Below, piece after piece: positions 22,554 to 31,186 of a stretch of DNA of 64,000 bases (the first letter of the stretch is position 1; the number at the start of each line of letters is the position of its first letter). Under the pieces are notes generated by a model. That model was not told the DNA's origin. It saw only the letters and a program-made list of their open reading frames with translations, and did not search any database. A program made the translations under genes and the position numbers. The DNA comes from Thermoplasmatales archaeon (GTDB lineage: Archaea; Thermoplasmatota; Thermoplasmata; Thermoplasmatales; Thermoplasmataceae), in assembly GCA_016806715.1 (NCBI GenBank), contig CP060531.1:248001-312000 (forward strand), given 5' to 3'.

Positions 22554-23371
22554 GTAACCCCCCTCCCGAGTAACTTTCCACTCTTCAGTATTCTTGTGAT
22601 CCCCAGAATTATCATCGACACTATAATCATCAGTGCTGCAGCTGTCACTGCCACTCCCGGTCCGTAATAGCCGTAATACTGGTATATGAGGACAGAAGCA
22701 GGCTCGACCCCCTTAAATGGTCCCTGGAGTATATAGTATACAAGAATTGCAATGGATCCAAACTCACTCATTGCTCGACTCATTGAGGTCAACGCTGCGG
22801 ATGTCAGGTCCTTTATGCACCCCGGTATGACCACTGAATAGAGGACACGCAGTCTTGATGCCCCCAGGGAATAACCGAACATTTCATGGTACCTGTTAAG
22901 CGAAGAAAAAACGGATTGGGCCGATCTTATATACACCGGAGCGGAGATGAATGAGAGTACAACTATCAGGCCCTGTATGCTGTCAAAGAAATTTATGCCT
23001 ATTGATGCAAGGAACCTCCCGAATGGCGTGATCGGGCTGCCGAGTATCAGAAACGCTATTCCCACTATGGGATGAGGTATGGATGCCGGAATATCGGTTG
23101 CGGTTTCCATTGCGTTACTCTGTTTCCTGGCGAGGTTGAATGCGAGAGGCGTGAAGACAACGAAAACGGTGAATGCAGATATAGCAGAGGATATAACCGT
23201 CAGTTCAATGGATTCGAAAACCGTGCTGCTGAATCCAAGTGCATTCCTGTATACTACAAAGCCAAAGTAAAGTATGAAAAGAATGGGAATTACGAGAAGT
23301 GCCACTGTAATCCATGATATTATGGAAACTGCATCAGGACTTCCCTTGAAACTATTCTTTTTCATTTCCAT
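22550..23371 (-). CDS. ABC transporter permease, tungstate/molybdate/sulfate type (273 aa)
   Basis: Six hydrophobic segments with the cytoplasmic EAA-like loop near residues 175-200 (YHEMFGYSLGASRLRVLYSVVIPGCIKDL), which has the consensus EAA---G spacing. The family is the ModB/TupB/CysT type. Ends in a short basic tail. Encoded between the solute-binding protein (8-base gap) and the ATPase (4-base overlap), so the three form one importer for an oxyanion. Confidence 0.88.
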   Translation of the reverse strand: MEMKKNSFKGSPDAVSIISWITVALLVIPILFILYFGFVVYRNALGFSSTVFESIELTVISSAISAFTVFVVFTPLAFNLARKQSNAMETATDIPASIPHPIVGIAFLILGSPITPFGRFLASIGINFFDSIQGLIVVLSFISAPVYIRSAQSVFSSLNRYHEMFGYSLGASRLRVLYSVVIPGCIKDLTSAALTSMSRAMSEFGSIAILVYYILQGPFKGVEPASVLIYQYYGYYGPGVAVTAAALMIIVSMIILGITRILKSGKLLGRGVT

Positions 23372-23379
23372 CTCTGTAA

Positions 23380-24417
23380 TTAGGACAATGAGCCCACTTC
23401 AATCAATTTTTCGGAACTTATCAGAGGCTCCAGCCAGGACGGCACAGGCACATTAGTGAAAAGCAGGGAGGTTTTGAGGGGAACAAGCCCAAATCTGCTG
23501 AGGTTGGAATTGTTTCCGACAACATATGTTACAAAGCCATTAGCAGATTCCGTGTTTGTATTATTGGCAAGAGCAGAAATGTAGAGGAATATTGGGCTTC
23601 CGTTGACTGCACCAGTAGTGAGGGTATAATTGAATCCTGAATAGAAGGCGGCAAGGGACTCATTTCCAAGGTTCAGTTCTGGTGGAAGTTGAATGAAGTT
23701 CAGACCCTTGGCAATGGCAGCCGATCTATAAATATACAGAAACTGGATGTTTCCTGTCTCAAGAGGAGAAACAAGGTCCGCAGCACTTGATGCGGAAACG
23801 TTCCCGCTATTGTTGATCATCCTGTCTTCAAAATAATTTTTATTCTCCCCATGATACAGATAGCCGGCAATCTCAAGGCTTATCCATGCTCTGAATCCGG
23901 CCGGATCCGAATTCGGGTTAGATATTCCGACCTTTACGTTACCTGAGGTAAGGTTCTCGAAAGCTTCATTGTAAAGGATGGAATTATTCGTTGCGCTTGC
24001 TTGAGAGAACTGGTTTAAAATAGGTTTAGAGGAGATATTATTTTCTGTTTCACTGGAATAGGCAATTACAAGGCTGTCGGATGCAAACGCTATAGCCCAT
24101 CCGCTAGATCTTTCACCAAGGTATGATTTATCATACGAATTGAGAGCCACGGATATGAAAACGTTTGCAGGGGCGTTCTGCGAAATTTCCCTGGCATCAG
24201 TATAGGACCCACCGCCCTTGGGAGGTGCGACGCTTACTCCGGACGCGTTATGGTATCCATCCAGAAGGTAATTTGCCTCCTGAACATAAGCGTCTGCTGT
24301 GTAAGTTATAAGTTCACCCGAGTTGTTGCCATAAAGTCCACCGTCCAGAATAACGACAGAAAACACAACAGCTGCAACAATCAACAGTGAAATCACTACT
24401 TTTGAAGTTCTTTTCAT
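23380..24417 (-). CDS. Substrate-binding protein of the tungstate/molybdate ABC transporter (345 aa)
   Basis: N-terminal signal/anchor (MKRTSKVVISLLIVAAVVFSVVIL). The rest reads as a type II periplasmic-binding-protein fold: GGSYTDAREISQNAPANVFISVALNSYDK, WAIAFASDSLVIAYS, LTSGNVKVGISNPNSDPAGFRAW; the last block is close to the DP-x-GYR motif of archaeal WtpA/ModA proteins. Many N-x-S/T sequons fit a cell-surface protein. The likely ligand is tungstate or molybdate, less likely sulfate. First gene of the three-gene operon; its upstream region now carries an IS5-family element. Confidence 0.85.
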   Translation of the reverse strand: MKRTSKVVISLLIVAAVVFSVVILDGGLYGNNSGELITYTADAYVQEANYLLDGYHNASGVSVAPPKGGGSYTDAREISQNAPANVFISVALNSYDKSYLGERSSGWAIAFASDSLVIAYSSETENNISSKPILNQFSQASATNNSILYNEAFENLTSGNVKVGISNPNSDPAGFRAWISLEIAGYLYHGENKNYFEDRMINNSGNVSASSAADLVSPLETGNIQFLYIYRSAAIAKGLNFIQLPPELNLGNESLAAFYSGFNYTLTTGAVNGSPIFLYISALANNTNTESANGFVTYVVGNNSNLSRFGLVPLKTSLLFTNVPVPSWLEPLISSEKLIEVGSLS

Positions 24418-24562
24418 CTATCCACCGCTTAATGAGTGTAGACATTTTCTAAAAACCCCCTCGCATCTTCAGTACCGTCTGACTCATGTTCACGGGTCAA
24501 TGTTCTTTGGAATGCCTATTTTGGAGGTAAATTTGCATAAATTTAGACCAGAAGGTTTATTC

Positions 24563-25666
24563 ATGCGATCCCGATCATTATGCATGGACATAATGAATTA
24601 CGGTCTCCGCGAGAAATATGAACAGTTGAAGAAGTTTGGAGACAGGCTTTCAGACATGAAGATAATAATCGATTGGGACCGGATCAGTCCCATGCTCAAT
24701 GACCTTTACAGAAATGACACTGAAAAGGGAGGCAGACCCAATTTTGATCCCGTATTCATGATCAGGATCATGTTCCTCCAGTCTCTATACGGCCTGGTTG
24801 ACGAGGCCATGGAGATCGAACTCTACTCAAATATAAGATTCATCAACTTCCTTGATTATCCAGATAGGGTACCGGATGCCAGAACCATATGGCTGTTCCG
24901 GGAACGGTTATCTGAAAACAGCAAGGACAAGAAGATATGGAAAGAGATATGGAATCAATTCCGGGAGAAGGGCATCACCATAAAGAAGGGAACAATACAG
25001 GATGCCACATTCATTGAATCCGATCCAGGCCATGGAAAGAGGAAGAAAGGTGACGGAACCACACCGATCGATCCTGTATTCCAGGAGAAACCGGCTGAAC
25101 AGGAAAAACAGGAAGCGGGGATGTCAAAGAAAGAGTTGAAAGCGGCAAAGAAGATCGAGAAGGAACGAAAAAAGAAAGAGAGATCAGAAGAAAGGAAGAA
25201 CGCAAGGACCCGTCGATCCAAAGACGGAACATGGACTGTGAAGAACAAGAAGTCGCACTTCGGGTACAAGCTCCACACGATCCAGGATGCAGGCAACGAC
25301 ATGATACTGAACTATGCCACGACCACAGCCTCCGTACATGATTCACAGATCGATCTTTCCATTCCAGGTATCGTGAATTACAAGGACAAGGGCTATTTCG
25401 GTGTCGATGGAAGGGGGATAGACGCAGCCATGGATAAGGCTGTCAGAGGGCATAAGCTTCCGATGAAGAGTATCCGCCGCAACCGGCGGATAACAAGAAA
25501 ACGATCAAGAGGTGAAAGACCATATTCTGTCATGAAGGGAATATTCCACGGCGGTCATGTATTCATTACTACGGTGCCGAGGGTGAGGGTCAAGAACATG
25601 TTCATGTGCCTGGGGCACAACCTGATCTGCATGGTAGGAATGAAAAGGAAGGGCGTGATAGGATGA
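24563..25666 (+). CDS. IS5-family transposase (about 367 aa)
   Basis: DDE transposase of the IS5 group: N-terminal FDPVFMIRIMFLQSLYGLVDEAMEIELYSNIRFINFLDY and RTIWLFRERL (the usual search pattern of the family), first Asp in TIQDATFIESDP, a Lys/Glu-rich insertion (about residues 185-225), SHFGYKLHTIQD, second Asp in VNYKDKGYFGVDGR, and Glu in SRGERPYSVMKGIF. The frame is open from 24500, but ATG 24563 (or 24584) is a better start. I could not define terminal inverted repeats or a target duplication with confidence. It lies between the oxyanion transporter and the Tfx-family gene and is probably a recent insertion. Confidence 0.9.
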   Translation: MRSRSLCMDIMNYGLREKYEQLKKFGDRLSDMKIIIDWDRISPMLNDLYRNDTEKGGRPNFDPVFMIRIMFLQSLYGLVDEAMEIELYSNIRFINFLDYPDRVPDARTIWLFRERLSENSKDKKIWKEIWNQFREKGITIKKGTIQDATFIESDPGHGKRKKGDGTTPIDPVFQEKPAEQEKQEAGMSKKELKAAKKIEKERKKKERSEERKNARTRRSKDGTWTVKNKKSHFGYKLHTIQDAGNDMILNYATTTASVHDSQIDLSIPGIVNYKDKGYFGVDGRGIDAAMDKAVRGHKLPMKSIRRNRRITRKRSRGERPYSVMKGIFHGGHVFITTVPRVRVKNMFMCLGHNLICMVGMKRKGVIG

Positions 25667-25900
25667 TCTCTATAAGACTCGTAAAAAATGATAAAAGATA
25701 AAGGACGGATTGAAAGAAATAACGATCCTTGACCAGCTTTATACATGAATTTATGATGTTTCAACCTGACAGGAAAACCCTTGACAAAATTAATAAGTTG
25801 TTAGAAATTGTCTGTAATGGAAGGAATGGTGTTAGACATTAAGTCATTTACTATCTTAAATAAGTAAACAAATTTATTTAACATATTGAGATAAACAGCC

Positions 25901-26335
25901 ATGTCAGGCAAAAAAACCAACCATAATAATTCCTTCCTAACTGCCAGACAGAGAGAAATCCTGAGCATGATCAGGCAGAATTACAAAAAATCAGAGATTG
26001 CAAGTATGTTGAAAATTACTCGCCAGGATGTTACAATACTGGAGAAAAGAGCCATTATGAACATTGAAAAGGCGTTCAACACCATACAGATGACTTATGA
26101 AGACGGAACATCCGTTCGGATTACTATTGATAAGGATACACAGATACTGGATGCTATCCGTGAAATTCTTTCAACCGGAGATAAAATGAACATTAAGATA
26201 AGGTCATCCATTCCGGAAATATTTACGCTCCTGCGTATTTGTCATGGAGAAAAGATAAAGAATGGGATCATGGGTGCAGGTACTGAGGTTAGTATACTCC
26301 TCGATGGCCGCCTCGTTCTAAGGGAAATTGCCTGA
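25901..26335 (+). CDS. Tfx family DNA-binding regulator (144 aa)
   Basis: N-terminal helix-turn-helix of the Tfx type (FLTARQREILSMIRQNYKKSEIASMLKITRQDVTILEKRAIMNIEKA, residues 13-60) followed by a C-terminal domain of about 75 residues. The Tfx prototype of Methanothermobacter binds downstream of the promoter of the molybdenum formylmethanofuran dehydrogenase operon. Here the gene lies beside the tungstate/molybdate transporter operon, from which it is separated by an IS5-family insertion, so a role in molybdenum/tungsten regulation is likely. TATA-like aatttattta lies about 25 bases upstream of the likely leader. Confidence 0.88.
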   Translation: MSGKKTNHNNSFLTARQREILSMIRQNYKKSEIASMLKITRQDVTILEKRAIMNIEKAFNTIQMTYEDGTSVRITIDKDTQILDAIREILSTGDKMNIKIRSSIPEIFTLLRICHGEKIKNGIMGAGTEVSILLDGRLVLREIA

Positions 26336-27023
26336 GGCAGACGGTTGAAATCAAATAGCTCTGGATATGAATGAAAAAGCGGTTTACTTTTACGTGAATT
26401 GGCAAAAATAAAATTTCCCATAATCGATGAGGTGTTTAGGGAACACATTCGAAAGATGGAATTATCCTCTTCTTACTGCATTAGAATGGTTTGACTTGCT
26501 GGTTTTGTTGTTAATAATCGGATAATTTCATTTTTATTCAATGTTTGCGATCGCCGATGGAATATGGATTTAGCCAGTCTTAATTACTCCAACAACTGTT
26601 ATATATGGTCATGTTGAAAATTCGTGGATTTGTCTTCCCGGAAGAGCCATATTATTTGCTATTTATGCATCTATATAACGTAAATCAAAACACTCCAAAT
26701 CTCAAATTATAATGCGCATAATAACCAAAGTTAGGGCCAATTTAATGCTATATACCTGCGCAGGATACGGCAATCGCAGCAAAAGATGTTATCTGTTGTC
26801 GCAGTGTTAGGCGTAAGTGATGTTTTTATCGTTGCAATTTTCTTTGGGTTGTTTTTCATTTCTAAATTGTTTGTTTCTAATGAGTTAGCTGAAAAATGAA
26901 TAATATATGGGGAAGAACAATAATTGCTCTTTACCAGTTCTCAGACGTTATAAAAAATACAAATATCTGGAATGCTGATTTTTATATTCTTTCGGTCATG
27001 GGCATCTCATTTCCACATTTATT
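26336..27023. other. Largely non-coding 690-bp region
   Basis: AT-rich. A stop-bounded stretch near 26385-26492 encodes LLRELAKIKFPIIDEVFREHIRKM on the plus strand but lacks a start, and looks like a gene remnant. A 37-aa hydrophobic ORF is at 26786-26899. No tRNA or repeat recognised. Confidence 0.4.
26786..26899 (+). CDS. Possible 37-aa single-TM membrane peptide
   Basis: ATG 26786, protein MLSVVAVLGVSDVFIVAIFF then GLFFISKLFVSNELAEK: one long hydrophobic helix and a charged tail. Small single-helix proteins of this kind include KdpF-like subunits, but no kdp genes are in the window. No strong ribosome-binding site. May be chance. Confidence 0.3.
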   Translation: MLSVVAVLGVSDVFIVAIFFGLFFISKLFVSNELAEK

Positions 27024-27743
27024 CTACTGTATTGGATTGTAATGTATCTTGGTTTTTTCCTGGTACATATATTTGTAAGCAAGTGCTCCGAGAGATCCGC
27101 CGAGAATCGGTGCAACCCAGTAAATCCACTGATAATACTGACCCTTCAACAGAATGCCAGATAACACTGCAGGTCCAAAAGATCTGGCCGGATTGATAGA
27201 TCCTCCGCTTATGGTTGCAAGCATAAAGATCATAATAGAAACATAGATCCCGATTGTCACAGCTATTATTGCCGTGTTTTGAGTTCTTGAAGTTACTCCC
27301 ATTATGGTCCAGAGGAAGAAAAATGTCATAATAAATTCACCTAAAAGGGCAATCCACGGTCCACGAATTCCTGGTATGGTTGCTCCGAACTGCACTGAGT
27401 TTGCCACATTGTATCCAAACATCAGCCCAATGGTCGCAGATGCAAGGACAGCACCCAAAAGCTGTGCCACGATATACTGGATTACATATTTTCCGGGAAA
27501 CCTTCCAGATATAAACATAGCCACAGTAACTGCGGGATTCACATGCCCGCCGGATATATTCGCTACTGCCATTATGCCTATAGAAATTCCCAGGCCAAAA
27601 GTTATGGCTGAGAAAAACAAAGTTGAAGAGTTCAGGGTTTGATTGAAAGCTGCTATGAAAGCCACAATACTACCCGGGCCGAACAAGACGAAAATATACG
27701 TTCCAATAAGTTCAGCCAAAGATGCCTTCACTATGTCAGCCAA
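27024..27743 (-). CDS. Aquaporin / glycerol-facilitator family (MIP) channel (239 aa)
   Basis: Six-TM major intrinsic protein with both NPA boxes intact: HVNPAVT (NPA 69-71) and SINPARS (NPA 184-186) with the selectivity-filter Arg187. The half-helix repeats and the N-terminal ELIGTYIFVLFGPGSI match bacterial/archaeal aquaporins. It probably passes water or small solutes such as glycerol, possibly H2S or metalloids. Length is typical. Transcribed alone; a 420-bp non-coding region precedes it. Confidence 0.92.
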   Translation of the reverse strand: MADIVKASLAELIGTYIFVLFGPGSIVAFIAAFNQTLNSSTLFFSAITFGLGISIGIMAVANISGGHVNPAVTVAMFISGRFPGKYVIQYIVAQLLGAVLASATIGLMFGYNVANSVQFGATIPGIRGPWIALLGEFIMTFFFLWTIMGVTSRTQNTAIIAVTIGIYVSIMIFMLATISGGSINPARSFGPAVLSGILLKGQYYQWIYWVAPILGGSLGALAYKYMYQEKTKIHYNPIQ

Positions 27744-28163
27744 TGTCTTTGGGGGAGCAGAAGAACTCTGTATTTAAATTAATCCTCACTACTATTTGAT
27801 ATCCTTGTTTCAATCCAGAATCATATGTTAAAGTAGGTTCTCTTCAGTTTGTAATGGGTAATTTAAATGGGTCTCTTTAACATACGGTGGGTAGATTTGC
27901 AAACGAGAACTACTCCAAGAACGCTGGATTTATGACGATATACGGGACTTTATTTTAAGATTCCTTGGGATAATATAAAATGTAGTTGAGATATGATTAC
28001 CCTCGTGGTTACGTGATTCAACAATGAAATCACATGAATGTTGAAATTCAACGGTTCAAAATACGTTATAGCTCATAATTATTTGGCATAAGCTGCTAAA
28101 CAGAATTGTACCCACAAATCTCGAAGAGATCAATTTTATAATGTCAGCTTAGTATATTCATAA
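27744..28163. other. Non-coding region between aquaporin and a 157-aa gene
   Basis: AT-rich, no long frame, no recognisable RNA. Presumably holds divergent promoters. Confidence 0.4.
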
Positions 28164-28637
28164 ATGGTAAATTATGGTGAAATCCTGACAATAGCTCAGA
28201 CTGTTGGAATTGTTGGAACTCTAATCCTGACACTCTATTTTTCAAGAAGACAGACAAGAACCTACTCAACTGACCTTGAAACGAGGATATTGACAGATCT
28301 GGACGATAAGATGCACAACCTGATAGAAATGTTTATTGCAAACCCGGAAAACATACGAATAATATACGATGTTCCAGAAAACTTGAGCAATGAATTGGCC
28401 TTATCTTACTACACCCAATTCATCTGTGCGCACATATTCCACATGAGGGAACGAAAGATACTAAAGGACAATGAATGGAGTGGTTGGTTCCAGTGGATGA
28501 AAAACGCCTTTACTTATGGGAGAATAGGAAGATACTGGGGACAGATGGAAATGCAATCGTGGTTTGATCCTGCGTTCGCTGGCTTTGTAGAAAAGAACCT
28601 GCTTCCGCTAGCTCCTGATATAAAAAAAGAGCGTTGA
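28164..28637 (+). CDS. Hypothetical single-TM protein (157 aa)
   Basis: N-terminal TM helix (residues 9-26, IAQTVGIVGTLILTLYFS) followed by RRQTRTYSTDLETRILTDLDDKMHNLIEMFIANPENIRIIYDVP and a Trp/Tyr-rich second half (WSGWFQWMKNAFTYG). This resembles the many small archaeal/bacterial membrane-anchored proteins of unknown function (DUF-type with TM plus cytoplasmic helical domain). It ends 15 bases before the leftmost copy of the tRNA-Thr 3' end and could be the last gene of the chromosome side or of an older element. Confidence 0.65.
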   Translation: MVNYGEILTIAQTVGIVGTLILTLYFSRRQTRTYSTDLETRILTDLDDKMHNLIEMFIANPENIRIIYDVPENLSNELALSYYTQFICAHIFHMRERKILKDNEWSGWFQWMKNAFTYGRIGRYWGQMEMQSWFDPAFAGFVEKNLLPLAPDIKKER

Positions 28638-28652
28638 CCAAGTAATAAAAAA

Positions 28653-28693
28653 GTCACTGGAGGGATTTGAACCCCCCGACCTGCTGATTACGA
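28653..28693 (-). repeat. tRNA-Thr 3'-end copy 1 (attachment-site-like)
   Basis: 41 bp matching the 3' half of tRNA-Thr at 34013-34085 (T arm, acceptor stem and part of the anticodon arm), with one extra C in the T-stem run and a mismatch in the acceptor. The rest of the tRNA is missing. Marks the left edge of a tRNA-Thr-associated island. Confidence 0.85.
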
Positions 28694-28949
28694 GCATCAT
28701 TTATTTGCCTCCTTGGCAATGATAATGCATATACGAAAATTGGCACTTCCCTGATTACATGATTCTTAAATATTAGTCAACGTAAAGGCCTGTACTGTGT
28801 TGATTGGTTTTAAATTACTTAAGTAAATTGACATTACTCCAATAAAAATAATTTGAGGCTATTCAACGATAAAACAGTCCTGGTTGCTAGAGAATTTTGC
28901 CCCCTGCAATGCTCCTTGGAAATAGTACAGTTTTGTAAATTGTCATGCG

Positions 28950-29240
28950 CTAGAGCAGGCCTTTTACCTTTTGAAAAGCCTCAAGAATTTCCGAAATAGG
29001 TACTCTTGTTGCATATCGAACCGAGAGATGGCCTTTCTGATTGAGTGATGGTACTTTCCATATGATTCCAGCTGTCTTGAGGATGCTAAGGTGCTTTTCA
29101 ATTGCGGATCTATGTGCATTTAATTTTTCTGCAATCTCTTTTGGATTATCTATACCCAAGGAAATGCATTTCAGTATCTCCAGTCTCCTAGTGGATGCAA
29201 GAGCAGAAAAGAAAGTTTCCTCATCTTCATAACTTTTCAT
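28950..29240 (-). CDS. ArsR-type winged-helix regulator (96 aa)
   Basis: ArsR-like HTH: STRRLEILKCISLGIDNPKEIAEKLNAHRSAIEKHLSILKTAGII (residues 16-60) followed by a wing. No metal-binding cysteines of the ArsR/SmtB kind, so it probably responds to something else. It is divergent from an unknown two-gene unit starting at 29366, which it may control. Situated inside the tRNA-Thr island. Confidence 0.82.
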   Translation of the reverse strand: MKSYEDEETFFSALASTRRLEILKCISLGIDNPKEIAEKLNAHRSAIEKHLSILKTAGIIWKVPSLNQKGHLSVRYATRVPISEILEAFQKVKGLL

Positions 29241-29365
29241 TTAAACGTTTCACCAAAAGGTATAATGGTGTACAATTTAGTTATTTTTCTTTCAATAAAA
29301 GGTAAAAATAGCCTGAAACAATTGGATAAGGCTTTTACTTAATACTTTATGTAAAGTTGGGAAAA

Positions 29366-29803
29366 ATGTTATACGAACAGAAAACTGATGAAATGCTAAT
29401 GGGGCTTAAATCCGAAAATTGGATTTACACCGCTTCACAGACCTTCTATAAACTGGAAAGTAAGCTTGTCTCTCTTAAGGGTCGGAGATTCTATGGTTTG
29501 ACAAGAGAGGAAGATGGAAGGGATGTCTACTATGCCTGTACTAGAATTGAGGATGGTGATATTCCAGAAGATATAGGTTTACTGAGGCTGACAATAGGAA
29601 GAGGCATGTACGACAGAGAATTACTGAAAGACTGGAATAGAAAATTGGCTGGAACTAACATCGAAGGTTTGGCTGAACTCTTTCAGACGATGTTTAAAAG
29701 AAACGCTGGAAAAATTGACCCAGATCGATGCTGTGTTGAATTTTATCGAAGCCAGAAGGAACTGTATGTAATGGTTCCAATAAAGGGTATTTACGTTAAG
29801 TAA
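29366..29803 (+). CDS. Hypothetical protein (145 aa)
   Basis: Unrecognised. Soluble alpha/beta protein (MLYEQKTDEMLMGLKSENWIY...FYGLTREEDGRDVYYACTRIEDG...CCVEFYRSQKELYVMVP). Two adjacent Cys (CC) near residue 126. An in-frame TTG at 29357 is a possible alternative start, but ATG 29366 follows aaagttggg. One base separates its stop from a 49-aa ORF. Divergent from the ArsR-type gene. Effector-binding-like folds are possible but not shown by motif. Confidence 0.6.
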   Translation: MLYEQKTDEMLMGLKSENWIYTASQTFYKLESKLVSLKGRRFYGLTREEDGRDVYYACTRIEDGDIPEDIGLLRLTIGRGMYDRELLKDWNRKLAGTNIEGLAELFQTMFKRNAGKIDPDRCCVEFYRSQKELYVMVPIKGIYVK

Positions 29804-29804
29804 A

Positions 29805-29954
29805 ATGGGCCTATTTAACAATTTTGGGGTAAAGATGCACATTGAACCGGATGGAAAATCCAGCAATTTCAGTATCACGAGTCCATCTCCCTCAGAAATT
29901 ACCCAATATCTACGGCAATATGAAGAATTTAAGCTATATTGTAAGATTCCGTAA
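29805..29954 (+). CDS. Small ORF coupled to the 145-aa gene (49 aa)
   Basis: ATG one base after the stop of the preceding gene (TAAAATG). Protein MGLFNNFGVKMHIEPDGKSS... to LYCKIP. Balanced composition and tight spacing suggest a real co-translated gene, yet its length gives little statistical support. No family recognised. Confidence 0.4.
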   Translation: MGLFNNFGVKMHIEPDGKSSNFSITSPSPSEITQYLRQYEEFKLYCKIP

Positions 29955-30391
29955 AAAATGAAGTCAATTGTGTGGGTCATTTAGGTCTTACAAAAAGAAG
30001 CTCTTGAAAGGAAATTTTGTGTCCACTGAAAAGTGTGAGTAATAGATTTTTATGACTTGAGGTACATTTTTCAGCATAAGTAAATGCTCAGTTCTCTTAA
30101 CAGAAAATTGGTTCAGTGTGTTAACATAATATTCAGTATAATTAAGGAGGAAAAATTGCAATGACAGTAATGTAAAATGGTTCTTCACACTTTAGTGTGG
30201 GGTAAACAAAAAGGATGAAAGTTGTATCTATCAAGATTCCCCTGTTGATTAGAAAGAGATTATCCCTTTCAGATGTATTTATTCATGGGAAGCTCATAAA
30301 GAAACTGGCTTTCCCGTTTTTCAAATCATAAGAACCCTCGTGTAAGCCAGCTAAACTGATATTTTTCAGTGCTACTGCTTCAGCGAATATT
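29955..30391. other. Non-coding region with a possible 38-aa ORF
   Basis: AT-rich. Contains an aaggagg motif near 30144-30150 followed by very short frames, a perfect CACAC/GTGTG hairpin at 30186-30199, and the ORF at 30215-30331. Nothing else recognised. Confidence 0.35.
30215..30331 (+). CDS. Possible 38-aa basic peptide
   Basis: ATG 30215 preceded by aaaagg; protein MKVVSIKIPLLIRKRLSLSD then VFIHGKLIKKLAFPFFKS. The start resembles ribbon-helix-helix antitoxin N-termini, and a VapBC pair is adjacent, so it may be a truncated antitoxin. Could be chance. Confidence 0.3.
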   Translation: MKVVSIKIPLLIRKRLSLSDVFIHGKLIKKLAFPFFKS

Positions 30392-30793
30392 TCAAATGAT
30401 AATTATCTCTAGATTCGTTATCTTTGCAATCTGCACAAAATCCCCGTCTAATGTGGCTATTTTATCAGTTCCTGTTGCGACGGCAATGCCAGCTATCAGA
30501 GTATCAAGTGCATTAACCGGGAGACCCAGCTTAAACAATCCTCCCATTATACGGGATGACTCTTCTGCAGCTTTCTGATCAAGCGGGTAGACAACAGATC
30601 GTCTGAGAAACGCTCTAATATTTCTTTCTTCAGACTTTAATCCCCTGTGATATACGGGAGTAAGTAGTTCATACTGGGAAATAACCGTAGTATATATGTT
30701 CTCCCTGTTTCTTTCAGTTTCCTCCACAATGGATTTGGTTTTCGGTCCGCCCTTTAAAAAATCTATTATGGCTGAAGTATCAAAGAGAATCAT
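30392..30793 (-). CDS. VapC-type PIN-domain toxin (133 aa)
   Basis: PIN-domain ribonuclease: N-terminal MILFDTSAIIDFLKGG with the first acidic residue Asp5, a Glu in the central helix (YELLTPV), and NALDTLIAGIAVATGTDKIATLDGDF carrying the last Asps. Type II toxin paired with the antitoxin gene just upstream (4-base overlap). Cuts RNA when released. Typical length. Confidence 0.9.
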   Translation of the reverse strand: MILFDTSAIIDFLKGGPKTKSIVEETERNRENIYTTVISQYELLTPVYHRGLKSEERNIRAFLRRSVVYPLDQKAAEESSRIMGGLFKLGLPVNALDTLIAGIAVATGTDKIATLDGDFVQIAKITNLEIIII

Positions 30794-31005
30794 GTTCTGA
30801 TCTTGACTCCATTTCGGATTGCATTCAAGTCCTCCTCAATCATACCTAAAGTCATGGACTCGGGCAATGAACCCCAGAGGGGCAAAAGACTTCCTCTCAG
30901 TTCCAACAACTCTTCAATTGCATCACTGAAGCTTTCTTCTGACCCTTTTACCTCCTTCAATTTTTTGTACACATCTTCTCTAAGTGCAATATTTTTTGTT
31001 GACAT
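30790..31005 (-). CDS. VapB-type antitoxin, DUF217-like (71 aa)
   Basis: MSTKNIALREDVYKKLKEVK-GSEESFSDAIEELLE is the DUF217/VapB signature of archaeal antitoxins; the C-terminus (about 40-71) would wrap the toxin. ATG 31005 is preferred over an upstream in-frame ATG (31023) because the former gives the family start and a leaderless transcript from a TATA near 31035. The gene overlaps vapC by 4 bases. Probable autorepression through the inverted repeat at 31004-31025. Confidence 0.87.
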   Translation of the reverse strand: MSTKNIALREDVYKKLKEVKGSEESFSDAIEELLELRGSLLPLWGSLPESMTLGMIEEDLNAIRNGVKIRT

Positions 31006-31025
31006 ATGTATATACCCATACATAT
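31004..31025. promoter_or_regulatory. Inverted repeat at vapBC start (operator)
   Basis: Perfect 8-bp arms ATATGTAT and ATACATAT, 6-base spacer, covering the start codon of the antitoxin gene at 31005 and lying about 10-30 bases downstream of a tttataga box. Fits autoregulation by VapB/VapBC. Confidence 0.65.
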
Positions 31026-31186
31026 CTACAGTCTATAAATCTCTGCCGGTATCTTTCTGGCGCTAATTCTCATCCAATTCTCGTGGTTTAAACTCGTGAA
31101 ACTCAATTTACGGCATATATTGTTGGTAGTCATCTTGATACGAAATCAAGGGAAAATTCAAGCAAAAATAAAAGGAGATAGAGAAA

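Noticed and set aside
24470-25800. Terminal inverted repeats for the IS5-family element
   Set aside because: Segments near 24531-24557 and 25735-25762 show only weak similarity as inverted repeats; ends could not be set.
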